From Caulobacteraceae bacterium (GTDB lineage Bacteria > Pseudomonadota > Alphaproteobacteria > Caulobacterales > Caulobacteraceae), in contig JANXTX010000145.1 in the NCBI GenBank assembly GCA_025352165.1, forward strand, positions 1 to 36,382: a stretch of DNA of 36,382 bases. The letters run 5' to 3'. A program made the translations under genes and the position numbers. The notes beneath the pieces are model-generated. The model saw only the letters and a program-made list of their open reading frames with translations, had not been told where the DNA came from and did no database searches. Shown here in pieces: positions 1 to 10,773 of the stretch (the first letter of the stretch is position 1; each line of letters begins with the position of its first letter).

Positions 1-1
1 A

Positions 2-229
2 GCCCCGAAAAGGAGGGTGAGCAATTACGAAATAAACGATCCGATCACGGAATCAGACAAGGTGCTGATCCCTAATAGCCTGGCTCTAGTAGAGCCTGCG
101 TGGCGAGTTCAAGAACTTATCGAAAACCATACACAATTTCAGGAACAAAGAGTGGCTAGAGAGGCTGGTGACGTGGATCGGGGCGAACCTATGCTAATGT
201 TAGAACACTCAATCTATCCCAACTATTAG
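2..229 (+). CDS. Unrecognised protein, probably 5'-truncated by the window edge
   Basis: I do not recognise this protein. A GTG at 17 gives 70 residues, but the frame is open to the window edge and AGGAGG (11-16) touches the GTG with no spacer, so this may be the C-terminal part of a longer gene. The sequence is acidic and polar (contains ESDKVLIPN and ELIENHTQFQEQ), with no signal peptide or membrane segment. Its codons are visibly more AT-rich than those of the neighbouring genes, which together with the adjacent transposase hints at acquired DNA (inference). The stop is TAG at 227-229. It could also be a chance ORF. Confidence 0.4.
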   Translation, partial: APKRRVSNYEINDPITESDKVLIPNSLALVEPAWRVQELIENHTQFQEQRVAREAGDVDRGEPMLMLEHSIYPNY

Positions 230-367
230 CGGGGGCGGTCAGAGTGTTTGTGGCTCGGAATTGCGTCTTTAGGCACACGAAGTAGCCTCGTGGTGAAGTC
301 TCTAAACCGTTCTAGTTGAATATTGCTTTCAGACGCAAGAACGTCTTCCTCGCCGTTGGCGGGGCCT

Positions 368-1330
368 TCAGGCGGCGGCGGGGCTGACGGCATGGCCGGT
401 CAATTCCTTGTAGGTGAGGCGTTTGCCGACGATACCACGGGTTGCCACGCGGAAGCGTCCGCCATCGTTGTCCTTGCGCTGGTTGAAGCGGAAAACCTGC
501 TCTTGGACGTAGGCTTCAAGGTGAAAGGGTTCGACGCTGACATAGGTTCCCTTGATCGACCGCTTCAAAAGCGACCAGAAATTTTCAATGCCGTTGGTGT
601 GGACGATGCCACGAACAAATTCGGCGCCGTGGTCTACGCACTGGTGAACATATTCGGCGCCCAGGCCGTTGTATCCCTTGTGTCCGTCCGTCATGAGAAG
701 CGATCCAGCGTTCACGTGGTTGCGAACCACCGCCTGAAGCGTCTTCTTGTTTGCGTCGATAATCATTCCAGCACGCACGCGGCTAGCGTTATCAGCGTCG
801 CCGCGTTCCAAAAGACCAACGACAGCGGCCTTGTCCACGCCGCCCGTTCCCGTGACCTTCTGAGCTCGCTTAGGGGCGTGCATATTCTTAGCCAGACCGC
901 CAACGTAGGTTTCATCAACTTCAGTAACGCGATCGAATTTCTCGAACGATTCGGTTTCCATCGCGAGGCGGATACGGTGAAGCATATGCCACGCAGATTT
1001 TTGAGTGATACCGATCGCGCGGCCAAGTTCATAGCTTGAAATGCCATTCTTGCAGTTGACGATTGACCAGATGGCGACAAACCACTTGTCGAGGGGAAGC
1101 GGACTGTCTTCAAAGATCGTGCCGACCTTGGCGGAGAATTGCTTGCGCGAGTGGTGCTCTTTGCATTCCCAAATCTGGCGAGTGGCGATGAAACGCACGT
1201 CTGTGCGTCCACACGTGGGGCAATGCACGCCTTCCGGCCAGCGAAGCTCAACCATCGTGGCGAGAGTGCGATCCGCGTCCGCGAAATACCGGACGGCTTC
1301 CATAAGGGTTTTGGGGGCTGGGTGTTCCAT
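368..1330 (-). CDS. IS1595-family transposase (ISXO2-like DDE domain)
   Basis: This DDE transposase (320 aa) would catalyse cut or copy of its own element. The N-terminus holds a zinc ribbon (C37-P-T-C40 paired with C56 and H59), as is usual in IS1595 proteins. It is followed by a helix-turn-helix-like stretch (about 96-122) and then the ISXO2-type nuclease. Likely catalytic positions are D139 in VDETYVGG, D215 in LMTDGHKGY and the HTNGIENFW block (N246/E249). The ORF is full length without frameshift, so the element may be active. The start ATG (1330-1328) is preceded by a TTGACA-like promoter inside the right end. The two long ORFs on the other strand are shadows. Confidence 0.93.
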   Translation of the reverse strand: MEHPAPKTLMEAVRYFADADRTLATMVELRWPEGVHCPTCGRTDVRFIATRQIWECKEHHSRKQFSAKVGTIFEDSPLPLDKWFVAIWSIVNCKNGISSYELGRAIGITQKSAWHMLHRIRLAMETESFEKFDRVTEVDETYVGGLAKNMHAPKRAQKVTGTGGVDKAAVVGLLERGDADNASRVRAGMIIDANKKTLQAVVRNHVNAGSLLMTDGHKGYNGLGAEYVHQCVDHGAEFVRGIVHTNGIENFWSLLKRSIKGTYVSVEPFHLEAYVQEQVFRFNQRKDNDGGRFRVATRGIVGKRLTYKELTGHAVSPAAA

Positions 1331-1336
1331 GCGCCC

Positions 1337-1365
1337 AACCTAGTGAACGGCGATCACTGTGTCAA
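1337..1365 (-). promoter_or_regulatory. Probable transposase promoter
   Basis: On the minus strand a perfect TTGACA (1360-1365) is followed after 17 nt by TAGGTT (1337-1342), a weak -10 element, just before the transposase ATG. The -35 is consensus and the -10 matches TATAAT at only three positions, so this is a moderate prediction. It overlaps the nominal GTG start of the macroglobulin ORF on the other strand. Confidence 0.4.
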
Positions 1366-4300
1366 GTATATTGTTGCCCAAACATGGGGTGAACATACCG
1401 GGTACGGTTGGACGTCGGACGGTTATCGCGGCCTTGGCGTTGCTGGTCGTGGGCTTCGGTGGGGGCTTTCTGACCGCGCGCATGGCGCCGCCCGCACCGA
1501 CGTCGGGGGCCCCGGCGAGCGCGACATCCTCCGGCTTTCCGTGGTCGATGTTCGGCAAGCCGCGCCCCGGCGACGCGCCGCGCGCCCTGCCGCCCAAGCC
1601 CGACGGATTCGCCGTGTGGACCTCACACCTGGACGTGACCGCGTCCGGTCCGAGCGCTTGCATCCGGATGTCGCGGCCGCTTGATCCGCGCCGATCGTAT
1701 GGCGACTTCGTCACCGTCAGCCCGGAACTGGGCCATCCGGCGGCGGTCACGGTGGCGGCCGACCAGCTATGCGTCGCCGGCGTCGGCTACGAAGGCCGCA
1801 CTGTCACCCTGCTGCGCGGCCTGCCGGCGGCCGATGGTGAAGTGCTGACGGCCAACGCGGACGTGGTGTTCGAGGCCGGATCCAAGCCGATCTACGTCGG
1901 CTTCGCCGGAAGCGGCGTGATCCTGCCGCGGGAGGACGCCGACGGCCTGGGCCTGGAGACTGTCAACGTCACCCGGCTGCACATCGAGGTCTGGCGCGTG
2001 GTGGACCGAAACCTGGTGCGCAAGCAAATCAGCGCGCCGGACCCGACGCCGGAGGGCGGCTACGACTATGACGATGGGCCGGACGGCGTCGGCAGCGATG
2101 GGCGGAAGATCTGGGAGGGCGACATGGCCGTGCGCGGCTCGCCCGACCAGCGGGTCACCACGGTGTTCCCCCTGGGAGCGGTGCTGAAGACCTTGGAGCC
2201 GGGCGCCTATGTGGTCACGGCGAAGGACGCCTCCGGGCTGCGGGGCGAACCGAAGAAACCGGGTATGGCGGAGGACAGCGACCCCGCCAGGGCGCGACGG
2301 TGGGTGCTGTTAACCGATATGGCCTTGCAGGCCTATGATGGCTCGGATGCGCTCGACGTCACCGTGCGCTCGCTGAAGACTGCCCGGACCATGGCCGGGG
2401 TTCGCATGGCGCTGGTGGGCAAGGATGGCGGCGAGCTGGCCTCGGCGTTCAGCGACGCGTCCGGACACAGCCACTTCGGCCGCGCACTGCTGGCGGGGGA
2501 AAATGGCGCGGCGCCGGCCCGGGTGATGGCCTATGGCCCAGGCGGCGACTTCACGGTGATGGACCTGGAGCGGGCGCCCATCGACCTTTCCGGACAGGAT
2601 GTGGCGGGGCGCGCCGCACCAGGGGGCACGCCGAAGACCGGCAAGGCGGCGCTGGATCCGTCGGTCGCCGTGGACGGTTTCCTGTACGCCGACCGCGGGA
2701 TCTACAGACCGGGCGAGACCCTGCATCTGGTGGCGCTGGTGCGCGATCGCCTGGCGCGCTCCGTCAAGGATCGCCGCGGCTCGCTGGTGATCCGGCGACC
2801 GTCGGGGCTGGAGTTCAGCCGCACGCATTTCGCCGCCAGCCCCTCGGGCGCGGTCAATCTGGACACTGTGCTGCCCGCCGCCGCGCCGCGTGGCGTCTGG
2901 AAGGCCAGCCTGGAAATGGACGGCGCGGAGAACCCGTCGGGCGAGGTCAGCTTCCAGGTCGAGGACTTCGTACCCCAGCGCCTGGCGGTGACGCTTTCCG
3001 GCGCCGAAGACAGGCCGGTCGTTAACGGCGAAACGCGACTGGTGCAGGTTTCCGCCAGATTTCTCTACGGCGCGGTCGCCTCCGCCCTGCCGGTAAGATC
3101 GGAAAGCCGCGTCATCGCCGATGCCAATCCCTTTCCCGCGCTGAAGGACTACCGCTGGGGCGACCAGCAGAATGCCTTTCCCGAAAAGCTTCTGCAGGGA
3201 ACCGCATCGCTCACCGACGGAGCCGGCCACGCGGTGCAGGCATTCCGCACCGACACGCTGGGCGGCTCGACCCAGCCGCTGATCGCGCAGCTCACCGCCT
3301 CGGTGTTCGAGCCGGGAGGACGGCCGGTCAGCGAACAGGTCAACCTCAAGGTGCGGCTCAAACCGCTGTATCTGGGTGTGAAGGTGACGCCCGGCTCCGG
3401 CGATAACCCCTTGCAGACTTTCGATGTGGTCGCCGTCGACGCCAATGGCCGAAGGGTGGCCGCGCCGAGAGCCCACTACAAGCTGATCTCCGAACACTGG
3501 GACTACGACTGGTACGAGCAGAATGGACGTTGGGCATGGCGGCGCACCAGCCGCGACATCCCGATCGCGGAAGGGTTTGTCGACGTCGGCGCCGGGGCCG
3601 CGGCGCGGATCGCCAGACATCTGCCGTGGGGCGACTATCGCCTGGAACTGGACGAACCCACAACAGGCGCCAGAACGGTCATCCGGCAGAGCTCGGGATG
3701 GTCGGAACCGGCGGACGGCGTCGAGCCCCCGGACGCGGCGCGGGTGTCGGCGGTGCGAACCGGCTATCGCGTCGGCGACACCGTGGAAGTCCGTGTCGAG
3801 GCTCCGTTCGCCGGCGAAGCGGAAGTGGCCGTGGCGACCGACAGGCTGGTATCGACCCATACGGTTCACGTGCCCAAGGATGGCGCCATCGTCAGACTGA
3901 AGGCTGACGCGAACTGGGTTGGCGGCGCCTATGTGATGATCACGGTTGTCCAGCCGCGAGACCCGGTCTTCAGTCCAAAGCCACGCCGCGCCCTCGGACT
4001 CGTCTACGTGCCAATTGATCAGACCGGGCGGAAGCTGTCGGTGGTTCTGGCGACGCCGCAGATCATCGACAGCAAGGCGCCGGTCAACGTACCGCTGACC
4101 GTCAAGGGCCTCGGCTGGGGCGAGAAGGCGCATGTGGCCCTGGCGGCGGTCGACGAGGGCGTCCTGCGGCTCACCCACCAGAAGAACCCCGATCCTGTCG
4201 GCTGGTATTTCGGCAAGCGGGCGCTGGGTCTGAGCTATCGGGACGACTACGGCCGCCTGCTCAATGCCAACCTCGGCGCGGCCGGCGCGGTCAACTTCGG

Positions 4301-6407
4301 CGGCGACGAGTTCGGCGGCGCGGGGCTGACCGTGGTGCCGACAAAGACCGTCGCCCTGTGGTCGGGGATCGTCGACACCGATGCGGGTGGTCACGCCACG
4401 ATCCATCTGCCGCCGGGAGATTTCAACGGACAGCTGCGGCTGGTGGCGGTCGCCTGGACCGACAAGGCGGTGGGCTCCGGCGCAACGGAGATGACGGTGC
4501 GCCAGCCGGTGGTGGCCGAGCTCGCCCTTCCACGGTTCATGGCGCCGGGCGACCGCGCGCGGGCGACGCTGGAACTGGACAACGTGGCCGGACGCCCGGG
4601 CGCCTATCGCGCGGACGTATTGGGGACCGCCGGCTTCGGAGTATCGCCGGGCCGGACCTACACCCTGGCCGCCGGTCAGAGGATAACCCAGCCGGTCGAT
4701 ATCGTAGCGCCGTCATGGCCGGTTGTCGGTTCGCTGGAGCTCAGGGCGGCCGGGCCGGGTTTTGCCTCCGACCACCGTTATCCGTTGCAGACGCGCCTGG
4801 GCTGGGGGCCGATGACGCGCGTGGTCACTGCCCTGCAGGCGCCCGGTGAAAGCTATACGCCGCCCGCCGGCCTGTTGAGCGGCTTTGCCGCCGGGACGGT
4901 CAGGCTGACGGTGTCCTATTCGCCATTCCGCGGCTTCGATCCGGCGCCGATCATCGCGGCCCTGGCCCACTATCCCTATGGCTGCAGCGAACAGCTGGTC
5001 TCCACCTCCCTGCCGCTGCTCTATGCATCCGAGCTGGACGGCTCGAACACACCGCATCCGCCGAACGGCGGGGCATCGGCGGCGGTGGCCAAGCTGCTCG
5101 ATCGCGAAGCGCTGGACGGTTCGTTCGGCCTCTGGCGGGTTGGCGATGGCGAGGCCGATCCGTGGCTCGGAGCCTACATCGTCGACTTCCTGCTCGAGGC
5201 CAGAGCCCACGGCATGATCGTCCCAAACGATGCGCTCGTCCGCGCCCTGTCCGGGATGAGGCAGATCTCCAGGCCCGACGGCTTCGGCTCGGTCGGCTAT
5301 CAGATGCAGGCGCCCGACTACCCCGGGGTCGATCGGCAAAGGCTGCAGGAACAAAATCGCCTGCGGCGCAGCCGGGCGAGCGCCTACGCGCTCTACGATA
5401 TGGCCAAGGCCGGGCAGGGCGACCTGTCACGCCTGCGCTGGTTCCACGACGTTGGCCTGAAGACCGAGCCTTCTCCGCTGGCGCGCGCGCAGATCGGCGC
5501 GGGGCTGGCCGCCATGGGGGATCGCGTCCGCGCGCATGACAGCTTCCTGCAAGCGGTCCAGGCGCTGGGCTACAAGGCGGAGGGCGACTGGTATCAGAGC
5601 CCGCTGCGCGATCTGGCCGGCGTGATCGCGCTGGCCTATGAAGCCGGGGAGACCGGCATTGCCCGCGGTCTGCAGGGTCGCCTGGAAAACACCGTCCGCT
5701 CGCCCGACGATATGAACACCCAGGAGCAGGCCTATCTGCTGCGGGCGGCGCACGGCATGTTCGCTACCGCCCGTCCCGCGAGCATTCGGGCAACCGGTGT
5801 ACGCGCCGAAAGCACGACGCGTTTCGCGGTCGGCAGGCTCGCGGACGCCAGGCTGGTCAATGCCGCATCCGGCGCCATCTGGCGCACAGTGACGGTCACG
5901 GGACTGCCGACCATGCCGCCGGCCGCGAGTGGCGCCGGACTGCACCTGGACAAGCGGTTCCTGGGTCTGGACGGCGGCGCGGTCGATCCCGGGGCGCTCA
6001 AGCAGGGCCAGCAGGTGATCGTGCGGCTCTCCGGGCGCGCGGACAGCCAGCAGTCGATGCAGACGGTCATCGACGACGCGCTGCCGGCGGGCCTGGAGAT
6101 CGAGGCGGTGCTGAAACCGGTCGACGCACAGGGCGCGGCAAGCGGAGATGACGATCAGAAGGCCGCGCCCGGTCGTTTCGCCTTCCTCGGCAAACTCAGC
6201 GATGTGTCCCTGCAGGAAAAGCGCGACGATCGCTATGTCGCGGCCTTCAGGCTGGAAGGCGGCAAGCCGTTCGTGCTGGCCTATGTCGCGCGCGCGGTGA
6301 CGCCGGGCGACTTCTTCCTGCCCGGGGCGGAGGCGCGCAATATGTATCGCCCCGCGATAAGCGCACATACGGCAGCCGGTCGGCTCAGGATCGCCGGCGG
6401 GCAATGA
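1359..6407 (+). CDS. yfhM: Bacterial alpha-2-macroglobulin, thioester type (YfhM-like)
   Basis: This is a periplasmic protease trap: a bait region is cut, and a thioester then binds the attacking protease. The nominal product is 1682 aa, near the length of E. coli YfhM. An N-terminal hydrophobic segment (about residues 18-38) is a signal or anchor; it lacks the lipobox cysteine of YfhM. An MG2-like block (YADRGIYRPGE) begins near residue 438 and the A2M block (ALWSGIVDTDAGG) near 997. The thioester motif C1209-S-E-Q1212 is intact, followed by the helical TED and C-terminal MG domains. GTG at 1359 probably lies within the insertion-sequence end; GTG at 1389 is an alternative and may be closer to the true start. 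The stop overlaps pbpC by ATGA, so the two are translationally coupled, the classic pairing for this family. Confidence 0.95.
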   Translation: MSSILLPKHGVNIPGTVGRRTVIAALALLVVGFGGGFLTARMAPPAPTSGAPASATSSGFPWSMFGKPRPGDAPRALPPKPDGFAVWTSHLDVTASGPSACIRMSRPLDPRRSYGDFVTVSPELGHPAAVTVAADQLCVAGVGYEGRTVTLLRGLPAADGEVLTANADVVFEAGSKPIYVGFAGSGVILPREDADGLGLETVNVTRLHIEVWRVVDRNLVRKQISAPDPTPEGGYDYDDGPDGVGSDGRKIWEGDMAVRGSPDQRVTTVFPLGAVLKTLEPGAYVVTAKDASGLRGEPKKPGMAEDSDPARARRWVLLTDMALQAYDGSDALDVTVRSLKTARTMAGVRMALVGKDGGELASAFSDASGHSHFGRALLAGENGAAPARVMAYGPGGDFTVMDLERAPIDLSGQDVAGRAAPGGTPKTGKAALDPSVAVDGFLYADRGIYRPGETLHLVALVRDRLARSVKDRRGSLVIRRPSGLEFSRTHFAASPSGAVNLDTVLPAAAPRGVWKASLEMDGAENPSGEVSFQVEDFVPQRLAVTLSGAEDRPVVNGETRLVQVSARFLYGAVASALPVRSESRVIADANPFPALKDYRWGDQQNAFPEKLLQGTASLTDGAGHAVQAFRTDTLGGSTQPLIAQLTASVFEPGGRPVSEQVNLKVRLKPLYLGVKVTPGSGDNPLQTFDVVAVDANGRRVAAPRAHYKLISEHWDYDWYEQNGRWAWRRTSRDIPIAEGFVDVGAGAAARIARHLPWGDYRLELDEPTTGARTVIRQSSGWSEPADGVEPPDAARVSAVRTGYRVGDTVEVRVEAPFAGEAEVAVATDRLVSTHTVHVPKDGAIVRLKADANWVGGAYVMITVVQPRDPVFSPKPRRALGLVYVPIDQTGRKLSVVLATPQIIDSKAPVNVPLTVKGLGWGEKAHVALAAVDEGVLRLTHQKNPDPVGWYFGKRALGLSYRDDYGRLLNANLGAAGAVNFGGDEFGGAGLTVVPTKTVALWSGIVDTDAGGHATIHLPPGDFNGQLRLVAVAWTDKAVGSGATEMTVRQPVVAELALPRFMAPGDRARATLELDNVAGRPGAYRADVLGTAGFGVSPGRTYTLAAGQRITQPVDIVAPSWPVVGSLELRAAGPGFASDHRYPLQTRLGWGPMTRVVTALQAPGESYTPPAGLLSGFAAGTVRLTVSYSPFRGFDPAPIIAALAHYPYGCSEQLVSTSLPLLYASELDGSNTPHPPNGGASAAVAKLLDREALDGSFGLWRVGDGEADPWLGAYIVDFLLEARAHGMIVPNDALVRALSGMRQISRPDGFGSVGYQMQAPDYPGVDRQRLQEQNRLRRSRASAYALYDMAKAGQGDLSRLRWFHDVGLKTEPSPLARAQIGAGLAAMGDRVRAHDSFLQAVQALGYKAEGDWYQSPLRDLAGVIALAYEAGETGIARGLQGRLENTVRSPDDMNTQEQAYLLRAAHGMFATARPASIRATGVRAESTTRFAVGRLADARLVNAASGAIWRTVTVTGLPTMPPAASGAGLHLDKRFLGLDGGAVDPGALKQGQQVIVRLSGRADSQQSMQTVIDDALPAGLEIEAVLKPVDAQGAASGDDDQKAAPGRFAFLGKLSDVSLQEKRDDRYVAAFRLEGGKPFVLAYVARAVTPGDFFLPGAEARNMYRPAISAHTAAGRLRIAGGQ

Positions 6408-8434
6408 CGCAACAGAAGCCCGGGCGGCGGTGGCTGATCGGGGCGACCGCCGGCCTTGCCGTGATGATCGCCGGGGTCGCCGTCCTGGCGTTGACCTTGC
6501 CGCTGGGCAAGCTGCAGCGGTCCTCGCCGGTCATCCTGGACCGAAACGGCGCCTGGCTTCGGGCGATACCGGTCGAGAACGGTCGTTGGCGGCTGAGGGC
6601 CGATCTCGATCGCACCGATCCGGTGTTCATCCGCCGCCTGATCGCGTTGGAGGACGATCATTTCTGGCTGCATCCGGGGGTGGATCCGATAGCCCTGGCG
6701 CGCGCCATCGTCTCGGACGTCAGCGCCGGTCGCGTTCGTTCGGGTGGGTCGACGATCACGATGCAGCTGGCGCGCCGGCTGGAACCCAGGCGGCGCACGT
6801 TCGGAGCCAAGATGATCGAGGCGGCGCGGGCCGTCGGACTGGAGGCGCGCCTTGGTAAACGAGGCGTTCTGGCGGCCTATCTGACACTGACGCCTTACGG
6901 GGGCAGCCTGGAGGGAGTCCGCGCGGCATCACTGGGCTATTTCGGTCACGAGCCATCTACGCTGACCAACGCCGAACAGGCTCTGCTGATCGCCCTGCCA
7001 CAGGCGCCGGAACTACGCAGACCCGACCTTCATCCACAGGCCGCGCGCCGGGCGCGTGCCCGAGTCCTTCATTTGCTGGCCCTGCGCGGACTGATCGACG
7101 CCAGAGCCGCGGTGGAGGCAGCCGCCGAACCGTTGCCTCGCCGGATCGTCTTTCCGCAGCGGGCCTGGGCAGCAGCCGGCGAACTGGCGCGTAACGCCTC
7201 GCCGTCGCGCCCCACGATCGTCTCGACCCTTGATGTCCGGCTGCAGGCCCGCCTCGAAGCGCTAGCGGCGCAGACCGGCGCCGGTCAGGGCGACCAGTCG
7301 TCCGCGGCCATCATCGTCGTCGAAACCGCGACGCGGGCGGTGAGGGCCATTGTCTCGTCCGCCGGCCATGACCGCCCTGGGGGCTGGATCGACATCACCC
7401 GTTCGCTGCGCTCGCCCGGCTCATCCCTGAAGCCGTTCATCTATGCCTTCGCTTTCGAGCAGGGACTGGCGGCGCCCGAAACACGCATGACGGACGCGCC
7501 GGTGGCTTTCGCAGGCTATGAGCCGGAGAATTTCGACCGCACATTCCATGGCGATGTGACAGCGGCCCAGGCGCTGCAATACTCGCTCAACGTCCCCGCC
7601 GTCGCCATGCTGGCCAAGCTGGGTCCCGAAGCCTTCGAAGCCCGGCTTGAAGGCGCCGGCGCGCGGCTGGTGCGTCCGCGGCCAGGACTGGCCGATCCCG
7701 GTCTGGCCCTGGCGCTGGGAGGCGAGGGAATCAGCCTGCGGGATGTGGCGATGTTGTATGCGGCGTTGGGTGATCGTGGGCTGGCCAGGCCGCTTGTCTG
7801 GGCCCAGGACGATGCGGCGGGCCACCCGCGCGGCCGCAGGCTGGTCTCAGCCGAGGCGGCCCAGCAAGTCCTGTCGATCCTTCGCGAAAGTCCGCCTCCG
7901 CCAGGCCGGGCCCCGCCGGCGCTGAGCGAGGGCGCGCCCAAACTCGCCTTCAAGACCGGCACCTCCTACGGATTCCGCGACGCTGTCGCCGCTGGCATCG
8001 GCGATGGCTGGACCGTCGTGGTCTGGACCGGACGGCCGGACGGGGGCGCGCGCCCGGGAATGACCGGCCGTCAGGCGGCGCTGCCACTGCTGTTTCAGGT
8101 ATTTGATGTACTCGAGGCCGACGCGCCGCGCGCGCAGGCGCTTTCTCCGCAAGTCGCGCCACCCGCCCTCACACAGATCGACGATGGGCGAGGCGGACCG
8201 CAAATGCTTTTCCCGCCGGACGGCGCGTCGCTGCTGGTCGATGGATTCGGCCCAAACTCGCGGGGGCTGGCCCTGGCCGGACGCGGCGACGGGCTAAGAT
8301 GGTACGTGGATGGCGCGCCACTCGCCGATGACAACGGGCAGGTGGTTTGGCGCCCGGACTATCCGGGCTTCTACACAATTGCCGTGATCGATCGTCTTGG
8401 GCGGCAAGTCAAAACGCGCGTGCGGGTCCGCTGA
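6404..8434 (+). CDS. pbpC: Penicillin-binding protein 1C (glycosyltransferase/transpeptidase)
   Basis: A bifunctional class A PBP that polymerises glycan and may crosslink peptides in the periplasm. Visible parts in order: a transmembrane anchor (about 10-32); a GT51 glycosyltransferase domain with E83 in LEDDHFWLHPG and the GGSTITMQLARRL block; a transpeptidase with S340-S-L-K343, the SLN triad (S394-N396) and K517-T-G519; and a C-terminal PBP1C-type domain (from about 600, LFPPDGASLLVDG). All catalytic motifs are present. At 676 aa it is somewhat shorter than E. coli PbpC. The start ATG lies in the ATGA overlap with the macroglobulin gene, so the two are co-translated. The known genomic partnership suggests wall repair after a breach of the outer membrane. 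Confidence 0.96.
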   Translation: MTQQKPGRRWLIGATAGLAVMIAGVAVLALTLPLGKLQRSSPVILDRNGAWLRAIPVENGRWRLRADLDRTDPVFIRRLIALEDDHFWLHPGVDPIALARAIVSDVSAGRVRSGGSTITMQLARRLEPRRRTFGAKMIEAARAVGLEARLGKRGVLAAYLTLTPYGGSLEGVRAASLGYFGHEPSTLTNAEQALLIALPQAPELRRPDLHPQAARRARARVLHLLALRGLIDARAAVEAAAEPLPRRIVFPQRAWAAAGELARNASPSRPTIVSTLDVRLQARLEALAAQTGAGQGDQSSAAIIVVETATRAVRAIVSSAGHDRPGGWIDITRSLRSPGSSLKPFIYAFAFEQGLAAPETRMTDAPVAFAGYEPENFDRTFHGDVTAAQALQYSLNVPAVAMLAKLGPEAFEARLEGAGARLVRPRPGLADPGLALALGGEGISLRDVAMLYAALGDRGLARPLVWAQDDAAGHPRGRRLVSAEAAQQVLSILRESPPPPGRAPPALSEGAPKLAFKTGTSYGFRDAVAAGIGDGWTVVVWTGRPDGGARPGMTGRQAALPLLFQVFDVLEADAPRAQALSPQVAPPALTQIDDGRGGPQMLFPPDGASLLVDGFGPNSRGLALAGRGDGLRWYVDGAPLADDNGQVVWRPDYPGFYTIAVIDRLGRQVKTRVRVR

Positions 8435-8446
8435 TTGCGATCAGGG

Positions 8447-8629
8447 CTACTGACCGCCGCCGAGCGGATCCGGAAGGTGACCCGCCTTGCGGCCGTGGAG
8501 GCGTTCCTGAATCTGCCGCAGGCGGTGGTTCTCGGCCGACAGGTCGAGAACGTCCGACTGCAATTGGGCGTTGCGGCGCTTAAGGTACTCGTTCTCACGC
8601 AGGACCTCCGCGAGATCGCGATCGGCCAT
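8447..8629 (-). CDS. Small coiled-coil protein of unknown function, third gene of the groESL unit
   Basis: A 60-aa product, highly charged and helical. Heptad-spaced leucines (LAEVLRENEYLKRRN and DVLDLSAENHRLRQI) predict a leucine-zipper-like coiled coil over residues 5-45, followed by a short Gly/Pro-rich tail. No signal or membrane segment is visible. It starts 29 nt after the groEL stop on the same strand and ends 12 bp from the convergent pbpC stop, so it is likely expressed from the heat-shock transcript (inference). The short-range heptad pattern and snug placement favour a real gene. I cannot name a family. It could act as a dimeric scaffold or a transcription-associated factor. Confidence 0.6.
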   Translation of the reverse strand: MADRDLAEVLRENEYLKRRNAQLQSDVLDLSAENHRLRQIQERLHGRKAGHLPDPLGGGQ

Positions 8630-8658
8630 GGCGCCGCCCCCCCAGGACGGCGGGCCGT

Positions 8659-10299
<1,641 letters not shown>

Positions 10300-10327
10300 T
10301 CAAGAATAGGGGGTGTTGGGGGACGTG

Positions 10328-10343
10328 AGGGCCGAGGGGCCCT
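10328..10343 (-). other. Intercistronic hairpin between groES and groEL
   Basis: A perfect 6-bp inverted repeat (AGGGCC / GGCCCT) with a 4-nt GAGG loop lies in the 68-nt gap between the groES stop and groEL start. No U-tract follows, so it is unlikely to be a full terminator. In the groESL operon of Agrobacterium a stem-loop at this place is linked to mRNA cleavage that separates the cistrons. A similar role here is an inference. Confidence 0.45.
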
Positions 10344-10355
10344 GACGGTGGATGA

Positions 10356-10652
10356 TCAGGCGGCGGTTTCGACGACGCCGAGGATGTCGGATTCCTTCAT
10401 AATCAGGAGATCCTCGCCTTCGAGCTTGATTTCGCTGCCGGACCACTTGCCAAACAGGATCCGGTCGCCAGGCTTCACATTCATCGGAATGCGCTGACCG
10501 TCGTCATCGCGGGCGCCGGGCCCGACAGCGATCACTTCGCCTTCCTGCGGCTTTTCCTTGGCCGAATCGGGGATGATGATGCCGCCTTTGGTCCGGGCTT
10601 CTTCATCGACGCGTCGAATGACAACGCGGTCGCCCAGAGGACGAAAGGTCAT
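10356..10652 (-). CDS. groES: Co-chaperonin GroES (Hsp10)
   Basis: The seven-fold lid of the GroEL cage, 98 aa. It starts with the family signature [16 protein letters not shown]. The mobile loop is [16 protein letters not shown] (about 22-37), and the end is [16 protein letters not shown]. The start ATG (10652) is preceded by GGAGAG about 7 nt upstream. It is the first gene of the groES-groEL-coiled-coil unit. A CIRCE inverted repeat lies 44 nt upstream, so HrcA repression is expected. Confidence 0.98.
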   Translation of the reverse strand: MTFRPLGDRVVIRRVDEEARTKGGIIIPDSAKEKPQEGEVIAVGPGARDDDGQRIPMNVKPGDRILFGKWSGSEIKLEGEDLLIMKESDILGVVETAA

Positions 10653-10696
10653 AGGCGAACTCTCCAGCTAGACAGGCTCGCAAGGGCGCGGCCGGA

Positions 10697-10723
10697 TTGG
10701 CACTCGACTCATGCAAGTGCCAA
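10697..10723 (-). promoter_or_regulatory. CIRCE operator (HrcA site) of groESL
   Basis: TTGGCACTC, nine nucleotides (10706-10714), then AAGTGCCAA matches the CIRCE layout (9-N9-9) with one mismatch between the arms: A at 10715 where G would pair. It lies just upstream of groES. HrcA binds this element to repress chaperonin genes until heat stress. I did not find a convincing sigma-32 promoter by eye. Confidence 0.88.
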
Positions 10724-10773
10724 TGAAAACTGTAGATGGTCCGGAAAAGCCGAAACACAAGGATCGGTGGATG

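Larger units (their letters stand above)
230..1388. mobile_element. IS1595-family insertion sequence, ends not resolved
   Basis: A single complete transposase gene with short flanks, sitting between a relatively AT-rich ORF and the macroglobulin gene, is the layout of a simple insertion sequence. I compared the left flank (230-367) with the reverse complement of the right flank (1331-1400) and found no convincing terminal inverted repeat or target duplication. The coordinates are therefore outer guesses. The region 230-367 contains no other gene that I can support. Confidence 0.5.

Noticed and set aside
323-1039. 238-codon plus-strand ORF in the insertion sequence
   Set aside because: Opposite the intact transposase, which has zinc-ribbon and DDE motifs.
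301-1380. Possible terminal inverted repeat (TTGAATATTGCTTTCAGAC versus reverse complement of 1355-1375)
   Set aside because: Fewer than half of the positions match; not better than chance by eye.
2310-4406. 698-codon ORF on the minus strand inside the macroglobulin gene
   Set aside because: Antisense shadow of a clear high-GC gene; the translation is Arg/His/Gly-rich with no domain pattern.
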